22,940 nucleotides of DNA from JBDSKH01 sp035556655 (GTDB lineage: Bacteria > Actinomycetota > Actinomycetes > Actinomycetales > Microbacteriaceae). The notes beneath the pieces are model-generated. The model had not been told where the DNA came from, did no database searches, and was given only the letters and a program-made list of their open reading frames with translations. The stretch spans positions 1 to 22,940 of the forward strand of contig DATMFW010000086.1 of assembly GCA_035556655.1 (NCBI GenBank), written 5' to 3'. Both the position numbers and the translations under genes were made by a program. Of the stretch, positions 14,300 through 21,983 are shown piece by piece. Position 1 is the stretch's first letter, and the number at the start of each line of letters is the position of its first letter.

Positions 14300-15415
14300 A
14301 TGACCACGATCGAGCGGATCGAGACGATCCCCCTGCGCGTCCCGCTGGAGCACCTCTACAAGGGCAGCTACTACAAGATGCGCAACCGCTGCACCATCAT
14401 CACGACGGTGTACACCGACGACGGCGTCGTCGGGACCGCGTACAACGCCGACACCGACGAACAGCAGAACGACGTGCTGGCGATCATGCACGACGAGCTC
14501 ATCCCCGCCGTGATCGGGATGGATCTGATGGCGACCGAGCGCATCTGGGAGGCGATGCTCCCCGCGACGTTCGACCAGCTCCGGGACCGGGCGATCACGA
14601 TGCAGGCGATCGCGTGCATCGACAGCGCGGTGTGGGACGGCGTGGGCAAGCTGCTCGACCAGCCGCTGTGGAAGCTCTGGGGCGGGTACCGATCGCGCAT
14701 CCCGATGATCGGGATCGGCGGCTACTACGGCACCAGCGAGGCCGACACCGAGAAGGACATGGCGTTCTTCGCGCAGGAGCACGGCATGGTGGGCATGAAG
14801 TTCAAGATCGGGGCGAAGCCGCCCGAGGAGGATGTCGCCCGCCTGCTGCATGCCAAGAGCTTCGTCGACGACGACTTCCAGTTCGTGGTCGACGCCAACC
14901 AGGGCTACACGCTGGAGGAGGCGCTCACCTTCCTGCGCCTGCTGCCCGACGACTTCATCCTCCGCTGGTTCGAAGAACCGACCCGCTGGCACCTCGACAA
15001 CGAGGGGTTCCGCGATGTCCGGACGCGGGGCAACGTGCGCGTCGCCGGTGGCCAGAGCGAGATCTCGCACGTCGGCATGCGGCGGATGATCTCGTCGAAG
15101 TCGATCGACGTCTGCAACTACGACGCCTCCTGGGGTGGCGGCCCCACGGAGTGGCGTCGCGTCGCGGCCATGGCTCTGGCGTACGGCGTCGAGCTCGGCC
15201 ACCACGAGGAGGCCCAGGTGTCGTCGCATCTGCTGGCGTCGGTGCCCAACGGCACCTACGTCGAGTCGTTCGCCCCGCAGCGGGACCCGATCTTCTGGAA
15301 CCTGCTGGCGAACCGCAAGCCTCTCGAAGACGGTCATCTCGTGTTGCCGGAGGGCGGTGGGTTCGGGTGGGAGCTCGACCAGGACTTCATCGCGAAGTAC
15401 CGTGCCGACCGCTGA
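14300..15415 (+). CDS. Enolase-superfamily enzyme (mandelate racemase/muconate lactonizing type)
   Basis: This 371-residue protein has an intact mandelate-racemase-subgroup active site. Lys167-x-Lys169 lies in MKFKIG, the metal ligands are Asp198 (VVDANQGY), Glu225 (RWFEEP) and Glu254 (AGGQSE), and the Asp275/His301 or His302 dyad lies in NYDASW and ELGHHEE. The N-terminal capping domain includes YKMRNRCTIITTVYTDDGVVG. Enzymes of this type abstract a proton next to a carboxylate, often to dehydrate a sugar acid, or to racemise or cycloisomerise. Having both the KxK base and the His-Asp base suggests it can work on either face. It sits between the lipoyl protein (33 bp gap, GGAAGG ribosome site) and a CoA-transferase. 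The substrate is unknown. Confidence 0.9.
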   Translation: MTTIERIETIPLRVPLEHLYKGSYYKMRNRCTIITTVYTDDGVVGTAYNADTDEQQNDVLAIMHDELIPAVIGMDLMATERIWEAMLPATFDQLRDRAITMQAIACIDSAVWDGVGKLLDQPLWKLWGGYRSRIPMIGIGGYYGTSEADTEKDMAFFAQEHGMVGMKFKIGAKPPEEDVARLLHAKSFVDDDFQFVVDANQGYTLEEALTFLRLLPDDFILRWFEEPTRWHLDNEGFRDVRTRGNVRVAGGQSEISHVGMRRMISSKSIDVCNYDASWGGGPTEWRRVAAMALAYGVELGHHEEAQVSSHLLASVPNGTYVESFAPQRDPIFWNLLANRKPLEDGHLVLPEGGGFGWELDQDFIAKYRADR

Positions 15416-16628
15416 CCGGGTGACGCCGCTCGGCGACATCCGCATCCTGGCCGTCGAGCAGTACGGAGCCGGGCCGTTCGGGTCGCTGCAACTGGCCGAC
15501 CTCGGGGCCGAGGTGATCCGGATCGAGACGCCCGCCGGGGATGTCGCGCGCGGCATCCACCCGTTCGCCGAGGGCGGCGACAGTCTCTTCAACGAGGCGT
15601 TCAACCGCAACAAGCGCGGCATCGTCCTGGAGTTGTCCACACCGGAGGGGCGCCGGGTGTTCGAAGACCTGGTGCGCCGCAGCGACGTCGTCTATTCGAA
15701 CCTCCGCGGGGACGTCCCGGCGAAGCTCGGGCTGCGGTACGAGGATCTCGCGCACCTCAACCCGCGGATCGTGTGTTGTTCGTTGTCCGGCTTCGGCCTG
15801 ACGGGGCCGCGCAGCGCGGAGCCCGCGCTGGACTATATGATCCAGGGGCTCTGCGGGTGGATGGATCTGACCGGCGATCCGGACGGACCGCCGACCAAGT
15901 CGGGCCTGTCGATGGTGGACTTCGCGTCGGGCCTGGCGGCGTCGGCGTCGATCCTCGCCGGAGTGCACGCGGCACGCCGGGACGGCATCGGGATGGACTG
16001 CGATGTCAGCCTGTTCGACACCGCGATGTCGATGCTGAACTACGTCGCCACGTGGCAGCTCACCCGTGGATACGTGACGCACCGGCAGGCGCAGTCGTCG
16101 CATCCGACGCTGACGCCGTTCCAGGCGTTCGCGACCGCGGACGGCTGGATCGTCGCCGGCGGATCGAAGGAGAAGTTCTGGCGCGGCATCGCGGTCGCGA
16201 TCGGCCGGCAGGAGCTCCTTCACGATCCGCGGTTCGCGGACTTCCCCGCCCGGCGCGAGAACCGGGAGGCGCTGCAGGCGCTCCTCGGCGCGGCGTTCGC
16301 CGAGGCCCCCAGCGCGTACTGGGTGGAGGAGTTGACGAAGCTCGGGGTGCCGTGCGCGCCGGTGAACACGGTCGCCGAGGCACTCGAGGACCCCCAGGCG
16401 CTCGCGCGCCGATCGGTGGTCGAGACACAGCATCCCCGGTTCGGGTCCGTGCGGTCGGTGGCGTCCGCCGTCCGGGCCGGGGAGTTGCGGGCGGATCACG
16501 TCCGCGCGCCCTTCCACGGCGAGCACACGCGCGCCGTCCTGTCCGAGGTCTGCGGCTATGACGAGCCGCGGATCGAGGCGCTTCTGCAGGCCGGAACGGT
16601 CATGGAGTCGGCCCCGCCGGGCACCTGA
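15402..16628 (+). CDS. Family III CoA-transferase (CaiB/BaiF type)
   Basis: This protein of about 408 residues belongs to the CaiB/BaiF/Frc family, which moves CoA between carboxylic acids. It has GDIRILAVEQYGAGPFGSLQ at the start, LADLGAEVIRIE near 31-42, NRNKRGIVLEL near 69, a CSLSGFGLTGP loop near 126-136, and the nucleophile Asp173 in MVDFASGLAASASI. GTG 15402 overlaps the enolase gene by 14 bp. GTG 15420 is an equally possible start and neither has a strong ribosome site. Together with the hydratase and CitE-like lyase it gives the activate-hydrate-cleave set seen in itaconate/mesaconate-type degradation. It is the last gene of region B, ending 10 bp before the next promoter. Confidence 0.9.
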   Translation: MPTADRVTPLGDIRILAVEQYGAGPFGSLQLADLGAEVIRIETPAGDVARGIHPFAEGGDSLFNEAFNRNKRGIVLELSTPEGRRVFEDLVRRSDVVYSNLRGDVPAKLGLRYEDLAHLNPRIVCCSLSGFGLTGPRSAEPALDYMIQGLCGWMDLTGDPDGPPTKSGLSMVDFASGLAASASILAGVHAARRDGIGMDCDVSLFDTAMSMLNYVATWQLTRGYVTHRQAQSSHPTLTPFQAFATADGWIVAGGSKEKFWRGIAVAIGRQELLHDPRFADFPARRENREALQALLGAAFAEAPSAYWVEELTKLGVPCAPVNTVAEALEDPQALARRSVVETQHPRFGSVRSVASAVRAGELRADHVRAPFHGEHTRAVLSEVCGYDEPRIEALLQAGTVMESAPPGT

Positions 16629-16638
16629 GTCCGTTCTC

Positions 16639-16668
16639 TTGACACCCCACAGCGCGCGTCAGTAGATT
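16639..16668 (+). promoter_or_regulatory. Promoter of the sugar uptake/oxidation operon
   Basis: A perfect -35 TTGACA (16639-16644) and TAGATT (16663-16668, 4 of 6) are separated by 18 bp. The start would be near 16675, inside the operator, leaving a leader of about 53 bases with GGAGG before ATG 16728. Confidence 0.75.
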
Positions 16669-16670
16669 CC

Positions 16671-16684
16671 TGGAAAGGTTTCCA
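16671..16684. promoter_or_regulatory. LacI-family-like operator 3 (sugar operon)
   Basis: TGGAAAGGTTTCCA matches the shared palindrome at 13 of 14 positions; only one central base differs. It directly follows the -10 box and covers the predicted start of the seven-gene sugar operon. It is the most symmetrical copy in its arms (TGGAAA/TTTCCA). Confidence 0.85.
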
Positions 16685-16727
16685 CGGTGCGAACCCGATA
16701 AACCCACGAGTCCAATGGAGGACCCAC

Positions 16728-17867
16728 ATGAAGAGTCAGCTGAGGCGATTCGCATTCGCCGCCGGATGTACCGGATTGCTCGTCGCGGTCACAGCGTGCG
16801 GTCCCGCCGCCGACGGCGGTGGCGACGACGGAGCAGGCGAGCCGTTCACCGCAGCACCCCAGTCCGGCCTGGCCGGCGGCCTCCTCCCCGAGGAGCGCAG
16901 CCTCTGGGCGTACGACTTCGAGACCGGCACCTACGAGGTCGTCGACGGCGACGCCTCGCAGGACTACGTCCCCAACCTGCGCACGCCCGCGAAGCCGGTC
17001 TCGATCGCCTACGACGACGGCTTCGGCGGCATCCCGTTCACCGTGGCGATCAAGGACAACCTCGAGCGCCTCGCGGCCGAGTACGGCATCACGATCTTCT
17101 ACTGCGACAGCCAGTTCAAGCCCGAGAAGGCCGTGGGCTGTGCCGAGCAGCAGGTCGTGAAGCAGCCCGACTTCGCGATCGAGTCGAACTTCCAGACCGG
17201 TGCGGCCGCGGCCGTCATGCGCGTCTGGGATGAGGCCAAGATCCCCGCGGTCAACATCGACGTCGCCCACCCCAATGGCATCTTCTTCGGGGCGGACAAC
17301 TACATGTCCGGCCTCATCGGCGGTCACGCTGCCGGCGAGTACGCCAAGGCGCAGTGGGACTGCGAGAACGTGACGGTCCTGATCGGCGAGAACCCCTCCG
17401 AGGGTGAGGTCGCCAACCAGCGCGGTGCCGGCTTCGCCGACGGCGTGCAGGAGATCTGCGGAAAGCTCCCGAGCGCCCAGATCGAGACCGTGCTGCTCGA
17501 CGCCGGCTCGACCGACCAGGCGATCACCAAGGGGACCGACTGGCTGACCGCCAACCCGCAGGCCGAGCACATCCTCGCCACCTCGATCGACGACGCCCGC
17601 GCCGTCGGCCTGGCGAAGGCGTTCGTCCAGAACGGCCGCGACGGGTACGCCGTCGGCCCCGGATGCGACACCATCGGTGTGGAGACGCTCAAGGCCGGCC
17701 CGGCCGACGAGACCGGTCTGCTCGGGTGTGTCGCCTTCTACCCGGAGCGGTACCCGGAGTACCTGCTGTCGATCGCGCTCGACGTGCTCGAAGGCAAGCC
17801 GGTTCCGCAGGAGGTCCACATCGAGCACACCTTCCTCGACCAGGAGAGCGTCGGCGAGGTCTACTGA
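16728..17867 (+). CDS. Sugar ABC transporter substrate-binding lipoprotein (ribose-like family)
   Basis: This 379-residue lipoprotein has a basic N-terminus, a hydrophobic helix and lipobox VTAC with Cys24, followed by a Gly/Asp-rich linker. The rest resembles Peripla_BP_4 sugar-binding proteins: VSIAYDDGFGGIPFTVAIKD, KQPDFAIESNF, IPAVNIDVAHPNGIFFGADN, and GGHAAGEYAKAQW. It is longer than ribose-binding protein because of an extra region of about 60 residues before the first beta strand. It would capture a monosaccharide outside the cell. ATG 16728 has GGAGG at 16717-16721. The downstream fuconolactonase-like and mutarotase-like genes suggest a 6-deoxy-L-sugar or a related aldose (inference). 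Confidence 0.92.
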   Translation: MKSQLRRFAFAAGCTGLLVAVTACGPAADGGGDDGAGEPFTAAPQSGLAGGLLPEERSLWAYDFETGTYEVVDGDASQDYVPNLRTPAKPVSIAYDDGFGGIPFTVAIKDNLERLAAEYGITIFYCDSQFKPEKAVGCAEQQVVKQPDFAIESNFQTGAAAAVMRVWDEAKIPAVNIDVAHPNGIFFGADNYMSGLIGGHAAGEYAKAQWDCENVTVLIGENPSEGEVANQRGAGFADGVQEICGKLPSAQIETVLLDAGSTDQAITKGTDWLTANPQAEHILATSIDDARAVGLAKAFVQNGRDGYAVGPGCDTIGVETLKAGPADETGLLGCVAFYPERYPEYLLSIALDVLEGKPVPQEVHIEHTFLDQESVGEVY

Positions 17868-17869
17868 AC

Positions 17870-18616
17870 ATGGCATTGCTCGAAGTACGGAATCTGGCAA
17901 AGCGCTTCGGGCGAGTCGATGCCGTCAGTGACGTCTCCTTCACCCTCGACGCCGGAGAGGCCATCGGCCTGATCGGCGACAACGGTGCCGGGAAGTCGAC
18001 ACTGGTCAAGATGCTGAGCGGCGTTCACCGTCCCTCGGGTGGGTCCATCCTGCTCGAGGGGCGGGACGTCCGCTTCGCTTCTCCGCTGGCGGCCCGTGCC
18101 TCCGGGGTGGAGATCATCCACCAGGACCTGGCGCTGGCTCCGGATCTCGACGTCGCCGCGAACATCTTCCTCGGCCGGGAGCCGCGCCGCCGGTTCGGAC
18201 CCTTCCGCTTCCTCGACCGGAAGGGGATGGCGAAGAAGGCGGCGGAGGTCATGGTCGCGCTGGGCAGCCATGTGCCGCCCGACCGGCTGGTGGGCGAGAT
18301 GTCCGGGGGCGAGCGACAGCTCGTCGCGGCGGCACGTGCGCTCGAGTTCCAGCCGCGGGTGCTGCTGCTGGACGAGCCCACCGCCGCACTGTCCACGGAC
18401 AAGATCCGCGTGCTCATGGGTCTCGTCGAAGAACTGAAGAGCCGGGGGGTGGCGATCGTGCTGATCAGCCATCGCTTCACCGATGTCCTGCACGTCTGCG
18501 ACCGCGTGGTGGTCCTGCGTCGCGGCGAGGTGGCCGGCGAACTGGTGCCGAAGGGCGAGACCTCAGAACGGATGATGGCCAAGATGCACCAGATGATGAC
18601 CGGGGTCTCCGCATGA
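17870..18616 (+). CDS. Sugar ABC transporter ATP-binding protein (single nucleotide-binding domain)
   Basis: This 248-residue ATPase has Walker A GDNGAGKST (36-44), the Q-loop in VEIIHQDLAL, signature MSGGERQLVAAAR near 143, Walker B VLLLDEPTAAL near 164 and the switch His in LISHRF. Carbohydrate-uptake-2 ATPases such as RbsA have two fused domains of about 500 residues. This one has a single domain, as in the FrcA-like branch, so it probably works as a homodimer. ATG 17870 is two bases after the lipoprotein stop. An open frame reaches upstream to 17663 but overlaps the lipoprotein gene. The end overlaps the permease start by ATGA. Confidence 0.93.
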   Translation: MALLEVRNLAKRFGRVDAVSDVSFTLDAGEAIGLIGDNGAGKSTLVKMLSGVHRPSGGSILLEGRDVRFASPLAARASGVEIIHQDLALAPDLDVAANIFLGREPRRRFGPFRFLDRKGMAKKAAEVMVALGSHVPPDRLVGEMSGGERQLVAAARALEFQPRVLLLDEPTAALSTDKIRVLMGLVEELKSRGVAIVLISHRFTDVLHVCDRVVVLRRGEVAGELVPKGETSERMMAKMHQMMTGVSA

Positions 18617-19620
18617 CCGGCAGCACCACCGTGCAGGCCCGCACGTTCACAGGCACGGTCGTGGGCGCGGTCCGGGCGGCCGCCGGCCGCCTCGGCGGAT
18701 TCGCCATCGGCCTGATCATCGCGCTCGGCATCGAGATCGCGATCTTCGCCTCACGCTCGCCGTACTTCTTCAGCGTGATCAACCTCACCAACATCGGCCG
18801 CGGCATGGCGATCGTCGGAATCGTGGCCGTCGGCGCGACGATCGTGATGATCGCCGGCGGGTTCGATCTGTCGGTCGGCTCGGTGATGGCGGCATCCGGG
18901 ATGACCGCCGCCTGGGCGATGAACGCGGGCCTGGGCATCGTGTCCGCGATCCTGCTCGCCCTCGCCCTCGGGCTGACCGTCGGCCTGCTGAACGGCACGA
19001 TCGTCGCCTACATGCGCATCAATCCACTGATCGCGACCCTCGGCACGCTGGGGATCGTGCGCGGGCTCGCGTTCGTGGTGTCCGGAGGCCAGGAGATCGT
19101 GGTCTCGGATATGGCGTTCGTCGAGCTCGGCACGCAGGAGGTGCTCGGAATCCCGATCTCGGTCCTGGTGATGCTCGGGGTCTTCGTGTTCTTCGGATGG
19201 CGGATGCCGCGCACGCGATTCGGGCGGTACACCTACGCGATCGGTTCCAACGCGCGCGCGGCGAAGCTGGCCGGCATCCCGGTCGCCCGCTGGCAGCTGG
19301 CCTTCTACGGGACCGCTGGACTGCTCGCGGCCCTGGGCGGGCTGGTGACGGTGGCCCGCGTCGGTTCCGCGCAGCCGACCGCCAACCTGAGCGCCGAGCT
19401 CGACGTGATCACCGCGGTGATCCTGGGTGGCACGAGCCTCGCGGGAGGGCGTGGGCGGCTGTTCGGCACCTTCCTCGGGTTGCTTGTCATCGCCGTCCTC
19501 AACAACGGGCTCGTGCTGGCCGACGTGCCCACCTACTGGCAGCAGGTGGTCAAGGGCATCGTGCTGCTGACCGCGGTGTTCGCCGACGAGATCCGCCGGT
19601 CACGGCGAGAAGAGGGGTGA
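18613..19620 (+). CDS. Sugar ABC transporter permease (RbsC-like)
   Basis: This 335-residue hydrophobic permease belongs to the RbsC/BPD_transp_2 family. It shows the family segments GRGMAIVGIVAVGATIVMIAGGFDLSVGSVMA (in part, near residues 62-95), GLLNGTIVAYMRINPLIATLGTL, the EAA-like loop TYAIGSNARAAKLAGIPV near 210-228, and TAVILGGTSLAGGRGRLFGTFLG near the end. Only one permease gene is present, so the channel is likely a homodimer. The gene overlaps the ATPase by 4 bp, and its stop is 2 bp before the enolase start, so transport and metabolism are translated from one message. Confidence 0.94.
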   Translation: MTGSTTVQARTFTGTVVGAVRAAAGRLGGFAIGLIIALGIEIAIFASRSPYFFSVINLTNIGRGMAIVGIVAVGATIVMIAGGFDLSVGSVMAASGMTAAWAMNAGLGIVSAILLALALGLTVGLLNGTIVAYMRINPLIATLGTLGIVRGLAFVVSGGQEIVVSDMAFVELGTQEVLGIPISVLVMLGVFVFFGWRMPRTRFGRYTYAIGSNARAAKLAGIPVARWQLAFYGTAGLLAALGGLVTVARVGSAQPTANLSAELDVITAVILGGTSLAGGRGRLFGTFLGLLVIAVLNNGLVLADVPTYWQQVVKGIVLLTAVFADEIRRSRREEG

Positions 19621-19622
19621 CG

Positions 19623-20753
19623 GTGTCGATCATCACCCGGGTCGAGGCGCTTCCGCTTCGCTATCCCGAACCGCACGACGCCGGACGCCTTCGGCACATC
19701 ACCCTGGTCCGGATGGAGACCGACGACGGCGTCGTCGGCTGGGGCGAGTGCATCTCGCAGTGGCCGGAAGCCGGTTTCGCCGTCAAGGCACTCATCGACG
19801 AGGGCTTCGCCGAGGTGCTGATCGGGCAGGACGCGACCGCTCCGCGCGAGCGCTACGCCGACCTCGAGCGACGCACCTACTGGCACGGTCGCGGCGGCAT
19901 CGCGTCGTTCGCGATCAGCGCTCTGGACATGGCGGTGTGGGACATCGCCGGCAAGATCGCCGGCCTGCCGGTGCACGCGATGCTCGGTCAGGGCGACGCC
20001 CGGACGGAGTTGCGCGCGTGCGCATCGATCATCCTCGACACTCTCGACCTCGAGCACACGCGCGAGCAGTTCGCCGACTACCGCGCTCGCGGGTACACCG
20101 CGGTCAAGGGCGGCTGGGGCCTGGAGCCGACCGCCGGGTTCGGGTTCGACACCGATCGCGACGTGCGGATCGCCGCGACGATCCGGGATGCGGTCGGCCC
20201 CGACGTCGACATCGCGCTGGACGTCTCGGCGCTCGCCGGCTGGGACGCCGACCGTGCCATCGCGACGGCGAAGCGACTCGCCGAGTTCGACCTGGCCTGG
20301 CTCGAGGACGCGCTGCCGCACGACGACCTCGCGGCGTGGGCGCGGCTGCGCGCCGAAGCGCCGATGCGGCTCACCACCGGCGAGCGGTGCTGGACGACCG
20401 CCGACTACCGGCGCCTCGCCGAGTCGGGCTCGCTCGATCTGGTGCTGATCGACCCCGGGCGGGTCGAAGGCATTTCGGGGATGCTGGCGGCCGCGCTCGA
20501 GGTCGGGTCCCGTGGCGTCGGGGTCGTCCCGCACTCCTGGTCCAGCGCGATCAACACGGCGGCCGCACTGCACGTGCTCGCCGTCGCGCCCACCACGCAC
20601 GTCTTCGAGCTCAAGCCGGATCCGAATCCCATGCAGCACGAACTCATCTCCTCGCCCTTCGAGATGATCGGTGGGACGATCGCCGTACCGCAGGGGCCCG
20701 GTCTCGGCATCGACGTCGACGAGGATGCGGTGCGGCGCTACGCGCACCGCTGA
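19623..20753 (+). CDS. Enolase-superfamily sugar-acid dehydratase-like enzyme
   Basis: This 376-residue protein is a mandelate-racemase-type enolase, likely dehydrating an aldonic acid to a 2-keto-3-deoxy acid. Metal ligands are Asp200 (IALDVSA), Glu228 (AWLEDAL) and Glu254 (TTGERC). The Asp277 (LIDPGR) and His304 (VPHSW) dyad is present. The usual KxK motif reads Lys162-Gly-Gly, so the second lysine is missing. GTG 19623 has GAGGGG just upstream; GTG 19617, overlapping the permease stop, is the alternative. The next two genes encode a lactonase-like and a mutarotase-like protein, which makes a fuconate/rhamnonate-type dehydratase plausible. It is only distantly similar to the other enolase at 14300, so the two probably have different substrates. 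Confidence 0.88.
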   Translation: MSIITRVEALPLRYPEPHDAGRLRHITLVRMETDDGVVGWGECISQWPEAGFAVKALIDEGFAEVLIGQDATAPRERYADLERRTYWHGRGGIASFAISALDMAVWDIAGKIAGLPVHAMLGQGDARTELRACASIILDTLDLEHTREQFADYRARGYTAVKGGWGLEPTAGFGFDTDRDVRIAATIRDAVGPDVDIALDVSALAGWDADRAIATAKRLAEFDLAWLEDALPHDDLAAWARLRAEAPMRLTTGERCWTTADYRRLAESGSLDLVLIDPGRVEGISGMLAAALEVGSRGVGVVPHSWSSAINTAAALHVLAVAPTTHVFELKPDPNPMQHELISSPFEMIGGTIAVPQGPGLGIDVDEDAVRRYAHR

Positions 20754-20775
20754 GGCGATGGCGAGAGGAGCAGGT

Positions 20776-21645
20776 GTGGACCGGTTGCCGTTCACCGACA
20801 CGCACGTCCACTTCTACGACCGGCGCGAGCCTGCGCTCACGTATTCCTGGCTGGAGCCGGAGGCGGAGGACCCCGAACTCGGCGACTACTCGGCCATCAA
20901 GGCGACGCGATACGCCGCAGAGGACTTCGTGTCCGAGACCCGGTTCCAGAACGTCGAGCGGGTCATCCACATGCAGGCCGCGATCGGCACGGCCGACCCG
21001 GTGGAGGAGACCCGCTGGCTGCAGGCGGCGAGCGAGCGTGTCGGTGTCCCGCACGGCATCGTCGCCTACGCCGATCTCACTGCGGCGGATCTGCGGGCGA
21101 CGCTGGACCGGCACCTGGCGTTTCCCGCCGTGCGCGGCATCCGGGACTTCCGGTACGACGACTACCTGACCGATCCCGCGTGGGAGGCGGGGTTCGGGCT
21201 GCTCGGGGAGCTCGGCCTGGTCTGTTGCGACGATCCCGCGATCGAGCAGGCGCACGAGGTCCGCCGCATCGCCGACGCGCACCCCGGCACCACGTTCTGC
21301 CTCGATCACGCCTACTTCCCCCATCAGCGCGACGACGAGTACTTCGCCGCGTGGAGCGCCGCCGTGCGCACCGCGGCCGCCGCGCCGAGCACCGTGATCA
21401 AGATCTCGGGTCTGGGCCAGATCGACCACACGTGGACCGTCGAGTCCCTGCGTCGCTGGGTGCTCACCTGCATCGAGGCGTTCGGGGTCGATCGCACCTT
21501 CTTCGGCACCAACTGGCCCGTCGACCGGCTGTTCAGCTCCTACGGCGACGTACTGGACGCCTACGCGGACCTGATCTCGGAGTTCACGCCCGATGAGCAG
21601 GCGGCGATGTTCTCCGGCAACGCGCGGCGGGTGTTCCGCGTCTGA
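20776..21645 (+). CDS. Amidohydrolase-2 family protein, L-fuconolactonase-like
   Basis: This 289-residue TIM-barrel hydrolase starts with the metal-site HxH in FTDTHVHFYDRR (His10, His12). A further His lies in FCLDHAYFPH near 178, and the late acidic residue is in FGTNWPVDRLF near 250. The ending SGNARRVFRV is typical of the COG3618 group. That group includes lactonases for L-fucono- and L-rhamnono-lactone as well as 2-pyrone-4,6-dicarboxylate lactonase. I chose GTG 20776 because AGAGGAG lies 5 bases upstream; ATG 20758 would add six residues but its ribosome site is too close. Between a sugar-acid dehydratase and a mutarotase, opening an aldonolactone is the likely job (inference). Confidence 0.87.
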   Translation: MDRLPFTDTHVHFYDRREPALTYSWLEPEAEDPELGDYSAIKATRYAAEDFVSETRFQNVERVIHMQAAIGTADPVEETRWLQAASERVGVPHGIVAYADLTAADLRATLDRHLAFPAVRGIRDFRYDDYLTDPAWEAGFGLLGELGLVCCDDPAIEQAHEVRRIADAHPGTTFCLDHAYFPHQRDDEYFAAWSAAVRTAAAAPSTVIKISGLGQIDHTWTVESLRRWVLTCIEAFGVDRTFFGTNWPVDRLFSSYGDVLDAYADLISEFTPDEQAAMFSGNARRVFRV

Positions 21646-21983
21646 TGGAGCGCATCGGACACGTCTGGCGGCTGCGGCCCGGCATGGCGCAGCAGTACGA
21701 CGAGCGCCATGCCGAGATCTGGCCGGAACTCGCCGCGCGTCTGCGTGCCGAGGGCGTTCGCGAGTACCACATCTACCGCTGGGGCGAGATCCTGTTCAGC
21801 CATCTGGTGGTGGAGGACTACGCCGCACTGGTGGCCGGGTTGGACGGCGACCCGGTCTCGCAACGCTGGGAGGACAGCATGGCCGACCTCCTCATCCCCG
21901 ACGACACCCCGGATGGCTGGCCGGAGACCCTCGTCCACGTCTGGTCCCTCGCGGACCCGGAAGGAGAATCCCCCCATGACTGA
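21645..21983 (+). CDS. L-rhamnose/L-fucose mutarotase-like protein (RhaM family)
   Basis: This 112-residue protein fits the small dimeric alpha/beta RhaM family that interconverts sugar anomers. Conserved residues are Tyr18 and His22 in AQQYDERHAEIWPEL, Tyr41 in REYHIYRWG, and Trp75 in SQRWEDSMA, at nearly the positions described for E. coli RhaM. Its ATG overlaps the lactonase stop by one base (TGATG), and it overlaps the SDR start by 8 bp. Supplying the correct anomer to a pyranose-specific dehydrogenase fits a pathway in which the free sugar is oxidised first. This is the best single clue that the imported compound is a 6-deoxy-L-hexose or similar sugar. Confidence 0.88.
   Translation: MERIGHVWRLRPGMAQQYDERHAEIWPELAARLRAEGVREYHIYRWGEILFSHLVVEDYAALVAGLDGDPVSQRWEDSMADLLIPDDTPDGWPETLVHVWSLADPEGESPHD

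Noticed and set aside
12707..15640. A 977-codon open frame on the minus strand
   Set aside because: It lies antisense to the E1, lipoyl, enolase and CoA-transferase genes, all of which show clear family motifs. Its translation is rich in Arg, Val, Asp and His with no recognisable domain, as expected for a shadow frame in GC-rich DNA.
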